Below, piece after piece: positions 1 to 8,541 of a stretch of DNA of 64,000 bases (positions within the stretch are counted from its first letter, which is position 1; each line of letters starts with the position of its first letter). The DNA comes from Microbacterium foliorum (GTDB lineage Bacteria > Actinomycetota > Actinomycetes > Actinomycetales > Microbacteriaceae): assembly GCF_006385575.1 (NCBI RefSeq), contig NZ_CP041040.1, positions 3,472,001 to 3,536,000 on the forward strand. The letters run 5' to 3'. Position numbers and translations under genes: made by a program. The notes beneath the pieces are model-generated. The model saw only the letters and a program-made list of their open reading frames with translations, did no database searches and had not been told where the DNA came from.

Positions 1-349
1 GTCCGAACGGCATCAGCACCCCGACGATCGAATTGCGGTCGCGGGCTTTGGCCCCGAGGATGCCGATCAGGATCGCCGCGACGAGCGCTCCACCGAGCGA
101 GCCGACGACCACGCTGCCGCCGAAGAGCAGTGCGGCGGCGGCACCGGCGAACGACAGCTCGCTGACGCCGTGCACCGCGAACGCGAGGTCGCGCTGCATC
201 ACGAAGACGCCGATCAGTCCGCCGACGATGCCGAGCACGGCACCGGCGATGATCGAGTTCGCGAGCAGGGCGACGAGCTCGCCGTAGTCCTGGAACGAGA
301 AGACGTCGCTCCAGTCGACCGCCGGGACGATGCCGGTCATGGCGTTCAT
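1..349 (-). CDS. znuB: Zinc/manganese ABC importer permease, partial (ZnuB family)
   Basis: Membrane subunit of a divalent-metal ABC importer. Only the first 116 codons are inside the window; the 3' end runs off the left edge. After a start of about 25 polar residues there are hydrophobic segments near residues 27-48, 57-77 and 80-98, joined by short loops, as in the ZnuB/MntB permeases. The ATG overlaps the TGA of the ATPase gene (ATGA), so the genes are coupled. Order is binding protein, ATPase, permease. The Zur-like box upstream of the first gene points to zinc rather than manganese; that is inference. Confidence 0.88.
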   Translation of the reverse strand, partial: MNAMTGIVPAVDWSDVFSFQDYGELVALLANSIIAGAVLGIVGGLIGVFVMQRDLAFAVHGVSELSFAGAAAALLFGGSVVVGSLGGALVAAILIGILGAKARDRNSIVGVLMPFG

Positions 350-1200
350 GCGGCACCTCCGTGGTCGTGGTCGTGCGCGTGCTCATGGTGGGGCTCGGCA
401 TCCGGCACTCCGACGACGACCAGTCGATCACCCGCCCGCAGCACGAACACCGGGGTGCCGTAGAGCTCGGTGAGCACCCGCGTCTGCAGCACCTCTTCGG
501 GCGTGCCGAGCACGAAGCGGCCACCCGCGATGTAGAGGATGCGGTCGACCCGGCCGAGGATCGGGTTGATGTCGTGCGTCACGAACAGCACGGCGGCGCG
601 GCGATCACGACGCTGGCGGTCGATGATGTCGGTGATGGCAACCTGGTTGGCGAGGTCGAGGTTCGACAGCGGCTCATCGCACAGCAGCAGGGTCGGCTCA
701 TCGGCGAGGGCCTGCCCGACCCGCAGTCGCTGCTGCTCTCCGCCAGAGAGCAGCCCCACGCGGCGGTCGGCGTAGTGCGCCGCCCCGACCGATTCGAGCA
801 GCTGGTCGACCTTGGCCTTGTCGCCGCGGTGCGGGATCGGGAATCCGAAGCGGCTGCCCTGCACCCCGAGCGCCACCAGGTCGCGGGCTCTCATGCTCGT
901 GTCGGGGGCGAGCGAACGCTGCTGCGGGATGTAGCCGATGCGCGGGTTGCCCTTGCGCACCGGTTCGCCCGCGACCGTGATCTGGCCCGCCGACAGCGGC
1001 TGGAGACCCAGGATGCTGCGCAGCAGCGTGGTCTTGCCCGAACCCGACGGTCCGAGCACTGCGATGAACTCGCCGGGATCGACCGTCAGATCGAGGCCCG
1101 ACCACAGCTCGCGGTCACCGCGCTGGAGTGCGGCTCCACGGATGTCGAGCACCGGGTTCGACTTCTCGGCTCCTGCCCGCGCGTCGGCGGCAGCGCTCAC
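346..1200 (-). CDS. znuC: Zinc ABC importer ATP-binding protein
   Basis: ATPase of the metal importer, 284 residues. Seen in order: Walker A GPSGSGKTT, signature LSGGEQQRL, Walker B LLLCDEP followed by the D-loop SNLD, and the switch histidine in FVTHD. The last 20 residues are rich in His and Asp (EPHHEHAHDHDH), a tail that probably binds zinc at the cytosolic face. The start overlaps the binding-protein stop by four bases and the stop overlaps the permease start, so all three genes form one coupled operon. Confidence 0.92.
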   Translation of the reverse strand: MSAAADARAGAEKSNPVLDIRGAALQRGDRELWSGLDLTVDPGEFIAVLGPSGSGKTTLLRSILGLQPLSAGQITVAGEPVRKGNPRIGYIPQQRSLAPDTSMRARDLVALGVQGSRFGFPIPHRGDKAKVDQLLESVGAAHYADRRVGLLSGGEQQRLRVGQALADEPTLLLCDEPLSNLDLANQVAITDIIDRQRRDRRAAVLFVTHDINPILGRVDRILYIAGGRFVLGTPEEVLQTRVLTELYGTPVFVLRAGDRLVVVGVPDAEPHHEHAHDHDHGGAA

Positions 1201-2213
1201 GACTGGAGCGCGGCGGCGAGGCTCTGGATCGCGTCACTCATCCACTCAGAGTACGACGATCCGTCAGGCAGCAGCTCCGTGAAGGCGACGAGCGGGATGC
1301 CGGCATCCGTTGCGGCATCCTCGACACGCTGCGTCTCGGCTCCGCCGGTCTGCGCATTCGTGAGCACGGCCGCAACATCGCCGCTCTCGACGACGTTGAG
1401 AGTCTCGAGCAGCGTGGCGGGGGCGACATCACTGCCCTCCTCGACCGACTCGGCGAAGCCCTCGGGGGTGACGTCGGTGAGACCGGCGGCCGTGGCGAGG
1501 TAGCCGGGCAGCGGCTCGGTGATGATGACGTTGGCACCGGCGGCATCCGTCTTGAGCGTCTCGAGGTCAGCCTCGAAGCCCTCGAGGTCGGCGACGATCT
1601 CTTCGGCGTTGGCGGTGAACTCCGCCTTGCCGTCGGGGTCGATCTCGGCCAGCTCGTCGGCGATGGCCTCGACGACGTGGACCATCGTGTGCGGGTCGAA
1701 CCACACGTGCTCGTTGAAGCCCTCGATGTGGTCGTGACCCTCGTGGCCCTCTTCGCCCTCGGCGTGGTCGTGCGCCTCGTCTTCTGCGTGCTCGCCTTCG
1801 GCGTGCTCCTCTTCGGAGTGCTCGTCTTCGGCGTGGCCCTCGTTGCCGGGGAAGTCATGCGAGAACTCGACGGCTGTGACCAGGTGGGGGTCGTCGGCAT
1901 CCTGCAGCAGCGTGTCGATGAAGGCGTCGTAGCCGCCGCCGTTCTCGATCACGAGGTCGGCCTTCTGCACCGTCAGGCGGTCACGGGCCGAGGCCTCGTA
2001 CGAGTGCGGGTCCTGAGTGGCGGAGGTGATGATCGAGGTCACGTCGACGCGGTCACCGCCGATCTGCTCGGCGAGCGAGCCGTAGACATTGGTGCTCGCC
2101 ACGACGGTCACCGCGCTGTCGTCGCCCTCTCCCGCGGCGGGGGCAGTCGAGCATCCGGCCAGCGAGAGTGCGGCGACGGATGCAAGGGCGAGGGCGACGA
2201 ACGGCTTCTTCAT
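1197..2213 (-). CDS. znuA: Zinc ABC importer substrate-binding lipoprotein (ZnuA-like)
   Basis: Extracytoplasmic metal-binding protein of cluster A-I, 338 residues. It has a lipoprotein signal ending in LAGC. A very acidic His-rich loop at about residues 115-165, with repeats such as HAEDEHSEEEHAEGEH, is typical of zinc-specific ZnuA and AztC proteins and absent from most manganese binders. It is the first gene of the operon. GGGAAC just before the ATG could be a weak ribosome site, but a TAGAGT box ends six bases before the ATG, so the mRNA may be leaderless. Confidence 0.92.
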   Translation of the reverse strand: MKKPFVALALASVAALSLAGCSTAPAAGEGDDSAVTVVASTNVYGSLAEQIGGDRVDVTSIITSATQDPHSYEASARDRLTVQKADLVIENGGGYDAFIDTLLQDADDPHLVTAVEFSHDFPGNEGHAEDEHSEEEHAEGEHAEDEAHDHAEGEEGHEGHDHIEGFNEHVWFDPHTMVHVVEAIADELAEIDPDGKAEFTANAEEIVADLEGFEADLETLKTDAAGANVIITEPLPGYLATAAGLTDVTPEGFAESVEEGSDVAPATLLETLNVVESGDVAAVLTNAQTGGAETQRVEDAATDAGIPLVAFTELLPDGSSYSEWMSDAIQSLAAALQS

Positions 2214-2219
2214 GTTCCC

Positions 2220-2248
2220 ACTCTAAACGCTAATGAGAACCATTATCA
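2220..2248 (-). promoter_or_regulatory. znuA promoter with Zur-type operator
   Basis: On the minus strand, TGATAATGGTTCTCATTA (2231-2248) is an imperfect 7-1-7 palindrome of the kind bound by Zur/Fur proteins. It covers a likely -35 (TTGATA, 2244-2249). The -10 TAGAGT (2220-2225) lies 18 bases further on and six bases before the ATG. Zinc-loaded Zur binding here would block polymerase. The assignment to Zur rather than Fur rests on the zinc importer it precedes. Confidence 0.75.
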
Positions 2249-2278
2249 AATCGGCGGCTCGTCGCCCTGCCCTCTGCG

Positions 2279-3958
2279 TCAGCCGATCAGACCAGGCGCG
2301 ATCCAGACCGTCGAGTCGGACGGCAGCGCGCCGTCGGCCACCGTTCCGAGCACGACGTCTGCGGCATCCGCTCCGAGGTCGAACGGCTCGGTGCCGAAGT
2401 TCGTCACGATCTGCCAGCCGTTCGGGCGGGCGAAGCTCAGCACATCGGGGCGTCCGGCCTCGATCCACTCGAGGCTCTCGTCGGTCTGCAGCTCGCGACG
2501 CAGACGCAGCGCCTCGCGGTACAGCGACAGCGTCGACGACGGGTCAGCCGCCTCGACATCGACCGCGGACTCGGCGAACCAGTCGGGCTGCGGCAGGTGC
2601 GCGTCGCCCGAGCCGAAGCCGAATGAGGGACCGGATGCCGTCCACGGCAGTGGCACACGGCATCCGTCGCGTCCGAGGCCGTCGAAGACGGCTCCACGGA
2701 AGAATGCCGGATCCTGACGCTGCTCGGCCGAGATCTCGGCGACCTCCTGCAGCCCCAGCTCCTCGCCCTGGTAGAGATACGTGCTGCCGGGCAGGCCGAG
2801 CAGCAGCAGCGTCGCGGCATGAGCCCGACGCAGCCCGAGCTCACGGTCGAGCTGGTCCTCGGGCCCGCCGGCGGCGACCCATTCGACACCCTGCTTCACT
2901 CCGGTGCGCCCGCCGAGCTGCGGCAGTCCATACCGCGTCGCGTGCCGCGTGACGTCGTGGTTCGACAGCACCCACGTCGTCGACGAGCCCGTCGCCCGCG
3001 ACTGCGCGAGGTTGTCGGTGATGATGGTGCGGAACTGCGTCGCGTCGAAGTCGGCGACGAGCAGATCGAAGTTGAACGCCTGACCCAGTCCCTCGGCCGA
3101 GGCGTACTTCGCACGACGCTCCGGAGTGCTCACCCACGCCTCGGCGACAGCCGTGCGCGGCGGGTCGTACTCGTTGAAGACCCGACGCCACTCGGCGTAC
3201 ACCTCGTGCACGTCGTCGCGGTCGTGCAGCGGGTGGTTGCCGTCGTGCGGCAGCAGCTCGAGCTCGGCGGTGCTCGGCAGCGGCTCGGTGAGGTCCTTGG
3301 TCAGCATGTGGGCGACGTCGATGCGGAAGCCGTCGACTCCGCGGTCCGACCAGAAGCGCAGGGTCTTCAAGAAGTCCTCGCGCACCTCGGGGTGGTCCCA
3401 GTTGAGGTCGGGCTGCTCGGGCGCGAAGCTGTGCAGGAACCACTGGCCGTCTTCCACCCGCTCCCACGCAGACCCGCCGAACGCGGCGGTCCAGTCGGTC
3501 GGGGGCTCCGAGCCGTCCGGCCCCGAACCCTCGCGGAAGATGTATCGCTCCCGAGCCGCCGACCCGCGGCCGGCGGCGAGCGCCTCCTGGAACCACTCGT
3601 GCAGGTCGGACGAATGGTTCGGAACGATGTCGACCACGACGCGGATGCCGCGGTCGTGCAGAGCCGCGACCATGTCGTCGAAGTCCTCGAGCGTGCCCAG
3701 GCGCGGGTCGACGTTGCGGTAGTCGGCCACGTCGTAGCCGCCGTCGGCGAGTGCCGACGGGTAGAACGGGCTCAGCCACACCGCGTCGATCCCGAGGTCG
3801 CGCAGGTAGTCGGCCCGCGAGACGATGCCCGGGATGTCACCGAGTCCGTCGCCGTTCGCGTCGGCGAAGCTGCGGGGGTAGATCTGGTAGACGGCGGCCT
3901 GTCGCCACCATGCTGCCGTCGTGTCGTCGCGGGTCTCGGTGAGAAGCGCATCGGTCAT
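2279..3958 (-). CDS. GH13 alpha-glucosidase (oligo-1,6-glucosidase type)
   Basis: Cytosolic hydrolase of alpha-glucosidic bonds, 559 residues, no signal peptide. Starts with the GH13 pattern YQIYPRSFADANGDGLGD. Catalytic residues visible: Asp in GFRIDVAHML (nucleophile), Glu in VAEAWVSTPE (acid/base), Asp in NHDVTRH (stabiliser). Length fits GH13 subfamilies 17, 23 and 30. It is the last gene of the ABC importer operon, so it probably splits an imported alpha-glucoside such as maltose, isomaltose, sucrose or trehalose; the exact sugar cannot be told. GAAGGAG lies 11 bases before the ATG. Confidence 0.9.
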   Translation of the reverse strand: MTDALLTETRDDTTAAWWRQAAVYQIYPRSFADANGDGLGDIPGIVSRADYLRDLGIDAVWLSPFYPSALADGGYDVADYRNVDPRLGTLEDFDDMVAALHDRGIRVVVDIVPNHSSDLHEWFQEALAAGRGSAARERYIFREGSGPDGSEPPTDWTAAFGGSAWERVEDGQWFLHSFAPEQPDLNWDHPEVREDFLKTLRFWSDRGVDGFRIDVAHMLTKDLTEPLPSTAELELLPHDGNHPLHDRDDVHEVYAEWRRVFNEYDPPRTAVAEAWVSTPERRAKYASAEGLGQAFNFDLLVADFDATQFRTIITDNLAQSRATGSSTTWVLSNHDVTRHATRYGLPQLGGRTGVKQGVEWVAAGGPEDQLDRELGLRRAHAATLLLLGLPGSTYLYQGEELGLQEVAEISAEQRQDPAFFRGAVFDGLGRDGCRVPLPWTASGPSFGFGSGDAHLPQPDWFAESAVDVEAADPSSTLSLYREALRLRRELQTDESLEWIEAGRPDVLSFARPNGWQIVTNFGTEPFDLGADAADVVLGTVADGALPSDSTVWIAPGLIG

Positions 3959-4009
3959 GAGGGGTGTTGCTCCTTCGTGTTGCGGTCGGGGGTCTGGGGT
4001 GCGGCTGCG

Positions 4010-4888
4010 TCAGCCCTTGACGGCGCCCTGCGTCACGCCCTCCATGACGAAGCGCTGCGTGAACAGGTACGCCAGGATCGCCGGGGCCATCGCCATCAGG
4101 TACGAGGCGAACGACACGTTGTAGTTGTTGCTGAACTGGGTCTGGAAGAGGTTCTGCCGCACCGGGAGGGTCTGCATGGCCGGGTCCGAGATGATCAGCG
4201 ACGGCATCATGAAGTCGTTCCACGCGTAGAGGAAGGCGAAGATGCCGACCGTCGCGCTCATCGGTGCGAGCAGCGGGAAGATCAGCTGCCAGAACGTCTG
4301 CCACGTGCTCGCACCGTCGATGCGGGCGCTCTCCTCGAGTTCGATCGGGATCGACCGCAGGAACGCCGTGAACAGCAGCACGCTGAAGCTCAACTGGAAC
4401 ATCGTCGCGAGGATGATCACCCCGAACGGGTTGTCGAGTCCGACCCAGCCGGTCAGCTGGATCTGCGGCAGCGCCACGACCGGGAAGGGGATGAACATCG
4501 CGGCCAGCAGGTAGAAGAACGAGTAGCGGAACAGGCGGTGGTCCCAGTTGCGCACGATCGCATACGACGCGAAGGCGGCGAGCACGATGGTCGCGATGAC
4601 CGTTCCCGCCGTGACCAGCAGCGAGATGCCGGCCCCGACCGGGAACTTCGTCAGGTTCCACGCCTCGACGAACCCGTCGATGCTGAACGGCGCCGGCAGC
4701 GAGAAGGCGTTGCCGTCGACCGCCTGGCCCGTGGTCTTGAACGCCATCGAGATCGTGACGTACAGCGGCAGCAGAACCGTGACCGCGCACAGGATCAGGA
4801 TGATCGTGCCCGACCAGTTGACGCGCTCCATGCGGACGCGCGGCTTCTTGCCCGAGGTGGGGATGGTGGTGAGTGTCTGCGTCGACAT
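4010..4888 (-). CDS. Sugar ABC importer permease, MalG type
   Basis: Inner-membrane permease, 292 residues, six predicted membrane spans. The coupling helix carries the EAA-like motif EESARIDGASTWQTFWQLI, followed by PLLAP, which docks on the ATPase. I start it at the ATG at 4888, which shares one base with the stop of the upstream permease (TGATG); the reading frame stays open upstream but that part is an antisense-type shadow of the neighbouring gene. It pairs with the MalF-type partner. No ATPase gene is present in this operon. Confidence 0.93.
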   Translation of the reverse strand: MSTQTLTTIPTSGKKPRVRMERVNWSGTIILILCAVTVLLPLYVTISMAFKTTGQAVDGNAFSLPAPFSIDGFVEAWNLTKFPVGAGISLLVTAGTVIATIVLAAFASYAIVRNWDHRLFRYSFFYLLAAMFIPFPVVALPQIQLTGWVGLDNPFGVIILATMFQLSFSVLLFTAFLRSIPIELEESARIDGASTWQTFWQLIFPLLAPMSATVGIFAFLYAWNDFMMPSLIISDPAMQTLPVRQNLFQTQFSNNYNVSFASYLMAMAPAILAYLFTQRFVMEGVTQGAVKG

Positions 4889-5874
4889 CAGAGTGCGTTC
4901 CTTCCGCGGGTCAGCGAGAGCTGAAGCAGGGAGATGAGCACGGCGACGATGAAGAAGATCGTCGCATTGGCCATCTGATAGGCGTAGTCGCCGCCGTTGA
5001 AGCCCGCGATGATCGTCATCGCGACGCTGCGGGTGGCAGTGCCGGGCCCGCCGTTGGTGAGTCCGACGATGATGTCGTAGGCGTTGAGGAAGCCCTTGAA
5101 GCCCAGGATCACGTTGATCACCACGTATCCGGCCACCAGCGGCAGCGTGATGCGGAACAGCTGCTGCCTCTTGTTCGCGCCGTCGATGCTCGCCGCCTCG
5201 TAGACCTCGCCGGGCACCGAGAGGAGCCCTGCGATGTAGATGAGCAGCGTGCCGGGAACCGCCTGCCACGCGGTCACGATCACGATCGCGACCCACGCGA
5301 GATCGGGGTTCGCGAGGAGGCTGGTCGAGAGCCACGGGATGCCGGTGGCGGCGCCCGCGGCCGGGATGGAGTTCGAGAAGAGGAAGTTGAAGACGTAGGC
5401 GATGATGATGCCCGAGATCACCATCGGGATCACGAAGATCGTGCGCAGCCCCGTCTTGAAGCGGATGCGGGAGGTCAGCCCCACCGCGAGCATGAAGGCG
5501 ACCACGTTGACGACGATCACTGTGGCGATCGAGAAGCCGAACGTGAACAGGTAGCTCTGCAGGATGGCCGGGTCGCTGAACATCGCGATGTAGTTCGTCA
5601 GCCCGTTGAAGCTCCACTCGCCGATGCCGATGGAGTCGGTGAAGCTGAAGAAGATGCCCATGATGCCGGGCACCGTGATCGCGAGCGTGAAGATCACGAG
5701 GGTCGGCAGCAGGAACAGGTAGTAGATCGGCTCGACGCGTCCCTTGCGACGGGCGAGCTTGCGGGTGCCGCCCGTGACGATCGCCGTGGTGTCGGTCGTC
5801 GGGCTGTTGGGCTTCGTGATGTTCGATGCCGCGGGGTTCGGAGCTGCCGGGCCCGGCAGAGCGGTGTTCGTCAT
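4888..5874 (-). CDS. Sugar ABC importer permease, MalF type
   Basis: Partner permease, 328 residues. A polar 45-residue N-terminus is followed by six membrane spans; the EAA motif EAASIDGANKRQQLFRITLP is visible near residue 220. The N-terminus ends in a basic stretch (RKLARRKGR) before the first span, consistent with the cytosolic side. The start overlaps the stop of the binding-protein gene by four bases (ATGA). CUT1-type carbohydrate importers have this binding protein-MalF-MalG order. Confidence 0.93.
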   Translation of the reverse strand: MTNTALPGPAAPNPAASNITKPNSPTTDTTAIVTGGTRKLARRKGRVEPIYYLFLLPTLVIFTLAITVPGIMGIFFSFTDSIGIGEWSFNGLTNYIAMFSDPAILQSYLFTFGFSIATVIVVNVVAFMLAVGLTSRIRFKTGLRTIFVIPMVISGIIIAYVFNFLFSNSIPAAGAATGIPWLSTSLLANPDLAWVAIVIVTAWQAVPGTLLIYIAGLLSVPGEVYEAASIDGANKRQQLFRITLPLVAGYVVINVILGFKGFLNAYDIIVGLTNGGPGTATRSVAMTIIAGFNGGDYAYQMANATIFFIVAVLISLLQLSLTRGRNAL

Positions 5875-7214
5875 GGCGTGGACTCCTCTGTCTCGCCGGA
5901 TGCTGAGTCCTCACCGGATGCGTTGTCCTGGGTCGACGGGATGGGAGCGCGGAACGCGATCCTGGCCCAGTCGGCATCCATGGTGCGCAGCGTGGAGGTC
6001 GTGGACGCGCCGAGCACCATCGCCTGCGCGTAGTTGAAGACCGGAAGGGTCCTGGGCACGAGAACCGAGGGTCCCTGATAGATCTGGCCGTTGTCGTAGT
6101 ACTCGACCATTCCCTCGACCCGAGGGTCATCGGGGGCCGGAGCATCGTTCGTCGGCGTGAAGCCGAGCTGCGAGGCGTTGTACTCCTCGATGTTCTCGGG
6201 CAGGAACAGGTACTCGAGGAAGTCGCGTGCGGCCTCCTGGTGCTGCGACCCCTCGGGGATCATCGCGGCGAGGTCCATGTTGACGCGTACGCCGAGGTCG
6301 GCGGGGTCGTCGGTCATCGGCAGCGGGAAGGTGCCGAGAGCGAGATCCGGAGCGGTCTTCTCGATCTCGCTGAACGCCCACGGCCCCTGCAGGTACATCG
6401 CCGCCTCGCCCTTGCCGAACGCGAGGTTGCCGTCGCCGTACGCACGGCTCGCAGCATCCGCATTCGTGTACTCGTTCACGAGCGTCATCATGCGGTCCAT
6501 GGGCTCTGCGAAGTCCTTCTCGAACGAGGCCTCCGAATCCGGTCCCACTTCGGTGCCCTCCTGCGCGAGCGTGTCGAAGAAGTCGATCACATCGACCGAG
6601 CCGCCGGCGGTGTAGTCGTACCAGCCCTGCGCGACCGTCCAGTCGTCCTTGAAGGTGGCGTAGAACGGGTCGATCCCCGCCTCTTTCAGCTGGTCGCACA
6701 CGGCGATCAGCTCGTCCCAGGTCTGCGGAACCTCGAGACCCTGCTGCTCGAAGATCTCCTTGTTGTAGATCACCGAGGCGCCCATCACGGAGTACGGCAG
6801 CGCGCTCGTGCGCCCCTCGCACGACCCGTACTGCTCCATGAGAGGCTGCAGGTCGTCGCGGATCGTCGAGGCGGCCTCGGCGCCGGAGAGATCGGTTAGC
6901 GCGCAGCGCTGCACGAATCGGGCGATCTCGTAGTTGTAGTTGGCGAGCATGATGTCGGGCGGGTTGCCCCGCACGAAGCTGGCCGAGACGACATCGACAC
7001 CGGACGTGTCGATCTCGACGCGCACCTTGTCTTGCGAGGCGTTGTACTCGGCGACGCGTTCGGTCATGAACTCGATCGCCTCGCGTTTGCTGAAGGTGAA
7101 GCGGATGGTCTCGGTTCCGCCGGCGGTCGAGCACCCGGTCAGGGCGGCGCCGACCAGGGCGAGCGCGGCGGCTCCGGCGACGAGCCGGGCCGGGCGTGGT
7201 GGTTTGAGAGACAC
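5871..7214 (-). CDS. Sugar ABC importer substrate-binding lipoprotein
   Basis: Extracellular sugar-binding lipoprotein of family 1, 447 residues, with signal peptide and lipobox LTGC. The region GEAAMYLQGPWAFSEIE is the usual hallmark of this family's C-lobe. Start codon is GTG with AAAGGA six bases upstream. First gene of the four-gene operon with two permeases and a GH13 glucosidase, divergent from the ROK regulator. The odd acidic, Ser-rich tail (after about residue 425) looks disordered. Confidence 0.92.
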   Translation of the reverse strand: MSLKPPRPARLVAGAAALALVGAALTGCSTAGGTETIRFTFSKREAIEFMTERVAEYNASQDKVRVEIDTSGVDVVSASFVRGNPPDIMLANYNYEIARFVQRCALTDLSGAEAASTIRDDLQPLMEQYGSCEGRTSALPYSVMGASVIYNKEIFEQQGLEVPQTWDELIAVCDQLKEAGIDPFYATFKDDWTVAQGWYDYTAGGSVDVIDFFDTLAQEGTEVGPDSEASFEKDFAEPMDRMMTLVNEYTNADAASRAYGDGNLAFGKGEAAMYLQGPWAFSEIEKTAPDLALGTFPLPMTDDPADLGVRVNMDLAAMIPEGSQHQEAARDFLEYLFLPENIEEYNASQLGFTPTNDAPAPDDPRVEGMVEYYDNGQIYQGPSVLVPRTLPVFNYAQAMVLGASTTSTLRTMDADWARIAFRAPIPSTQDNASGEDSASGETEESTP

Positions 7215-7243
7215 CGTTGTCCTTTCGTCCGGTAGATCCGCAG

Positions 7244-7268
7244 ACTAAATCTAGTGAGCGAATTTACT
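7244..7268. promoter_or_regulatory. Candidate ROK repressor operator
   Basis: The divergent gap between the ABC operon and the ROK gene holds an inverted repeat, ACTAAAT then 11 bases then ATTTACT (six of seven positions paired), in an otherwise GC-rich stretch. AT-rich palindromes of this size are typical ROK/XylR targets. It lies 30 bases upstream of the binding-protein start, so it could overlap that promoter. Assignment is inference from position and symmetry. Confidence 0.5.
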
Positions 7269-7300
7269 TCGATGAACGGTACTGTCTCATGTGAACGAGA

Positions 7301-8536
7301 GTGAGGTCAAGACCCGTGACAGAAGTCTCTGCAGGTCTCGGCACCGGACGAGCCAGTGTCGGCGCGATCCTCGACTTCGCCTGGACCGCCGGTGAGTTCA
7401 CCGCTACCGAGGCGATGGCGACCACCTCACTGACCCGCTCGACCGCGATCGACGGGATCGACACACTCGTCGACGCCGGCGTGCTGCGCGAGCTTCCCAA
7501 CGCCCGCGTCGCCGGAAGCTACCGTGCGGGGCGCCCCGCTCGCCGCTTCGTGCTGGCATCCGATCTCGGCGTGGTGATCGGAGTGGATGCCGGAGACACC
7601 CACCTCGCGGTCACGATCGCCGACCCGCTCGAGAACACGCTCGTGCACCATCGCACCGACCTCGATCCGACGCAGTCCGCAGCCGCCCGTCGCGCGACGA
7701 TCCTCGAGCAGATGCAGCTCGCGATCGCCGAAGCAGACGTCACACGTGAATCGATCCTCGCGATCTGCGTCGGAGTGGCCGCGCCCGTGAATCGCGCGGG
7801 CATCTCACCTCCGCACCCGGAGGGCTTCTGGGAGCGCACCAACCCGGGCCTCGCCGAGGCGCTCGACGACTGGGCGCCCGTCGTCGAGATCAAGAACGAC
7901 GCACAGCTCGCCGCGATCGCCGAGGGCTCAGCCGGAGCGGCGATCGGATGCCGCGACTACGTCGCCCTGCTCGCGAGCGAGCGCTTCGGCGGTGGCGTCG
8001 TCGTCGACGGCCACGTGCTGCACGGTGCACACGGTGGCGTCGGTGAGGGCGTCGTGTTCGACCACATCGTCGGGGTCGGCTCGGCCTTCGGTCTGCGCTA
8101 CGCACTGCAGGACGAGGTGCGCGATGCGGTGCGGAGCGGCGAGATCGACTCGGACTCGGCGATCGGACGGCTCGCGGGCGCAGACCGCATCGACCCGCGC
8201 ACTGTGCTGACCGCCGCAGCCGCAGGCGATGTCGACGCACTGCTCGCGACTTCTCGCGTCGGCGCGACCCTCGCCCGTGTCGTGGGCGTGCTGGGCAGCA
8301 TGTACGACCCCGCGCGCGTGATCGTCTGCGGCGGGGTCGCCGAGAGCATCGCACCGGTACTGACAGCTGCGCGCGAAGTGCTGCCGACGCAGCTGCACCT
8401 CCCGGCACCCGAGATCCTCGCCTCGACGCTCGGCGCCGAGGTGGTGTCGATCGGCGCCGTCGCGACGGCCCGCCGTGCCGCCCGCGAGGTGGCCGTGCCG
8501 CTGCTGGCGGAACGGCGCCTCAGCGCGGTCGGCTGA
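7301..8536 (+). CDS. ROK family transcriptional repressor
   Basis: XylR/NagC-like repressor, 411 residues. Residues 15-70 form a winged helix (ATTSLTRSTAIDGIDTL recognition region) and the rest is a ROK sugar-kinase-like fold: GVDAGDTHLAV, then EIKNDAQLAA and a second DNA-binding-independent lobe. The Cys-rich zinc motif (CxCGxxGCxE) common in ROK proteins is missing; the corresponding region reads HGGVGEGVVFDHIVG. It is divergent from the alpha-glucoside ABC operon, its likely target. Start is GTG at 7301; a GTG at 7316, nine bases after GTGAGG, is an equally good choice. Confidence 0.85.
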   Translation: MRSRPVTEVSAGLGTGRASVGAILDFAWTAGEFTATEAMATTSLTRSTAIDGIDTLVDAGVLRELPNARVAGSYRAGRPARRFVLASDLGVVIGVDAGDTHLAVTIADPLENTLVHHRTDLDPTQSAAARRATILEQMQLAIAEADVTRESILAICVGVAAPVNRAGISPPHPEGFWERTNPGLAEALDDWAPVVEIKNDAQLAAIAEGSAGAAIGCRDYVALLASERFGGGVVVDGHVLHGAHGGVGEGVVFDHIVGVGSAFGLRYALQDEVRDAVRSGEIDSDSAIGRLAGADRIDPRTVLTAAAAGDVDALLATSRVGATLARVVGVLGSMYDPARVIVCGGVAESIAPVLTAAREVLPTQLHLPAPEILASTLGAEVVSIGAVATARRAAREVAVPLLAERRLSAVG

Positions 8537-8541
8537 GCGCC

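Noticed and set aside
1740..1860. Repetitive GAG/CAC-rich stretch looking like a tandem repeat
   Set aside because: It encodes the His/Glu-rich metal-binding loop of ZnuA; the repeat is a by-product of coding.
4010..6145. A 711-codon minus-strand frame across two permease genes
   Set aside because: Only the 3' part (from ATG 4888) has ABC-permease motifs. The upstream part reads as low-complexity Arg/His/Pro-rich sequence, the mark of the wrong frame over a high-GC gene.
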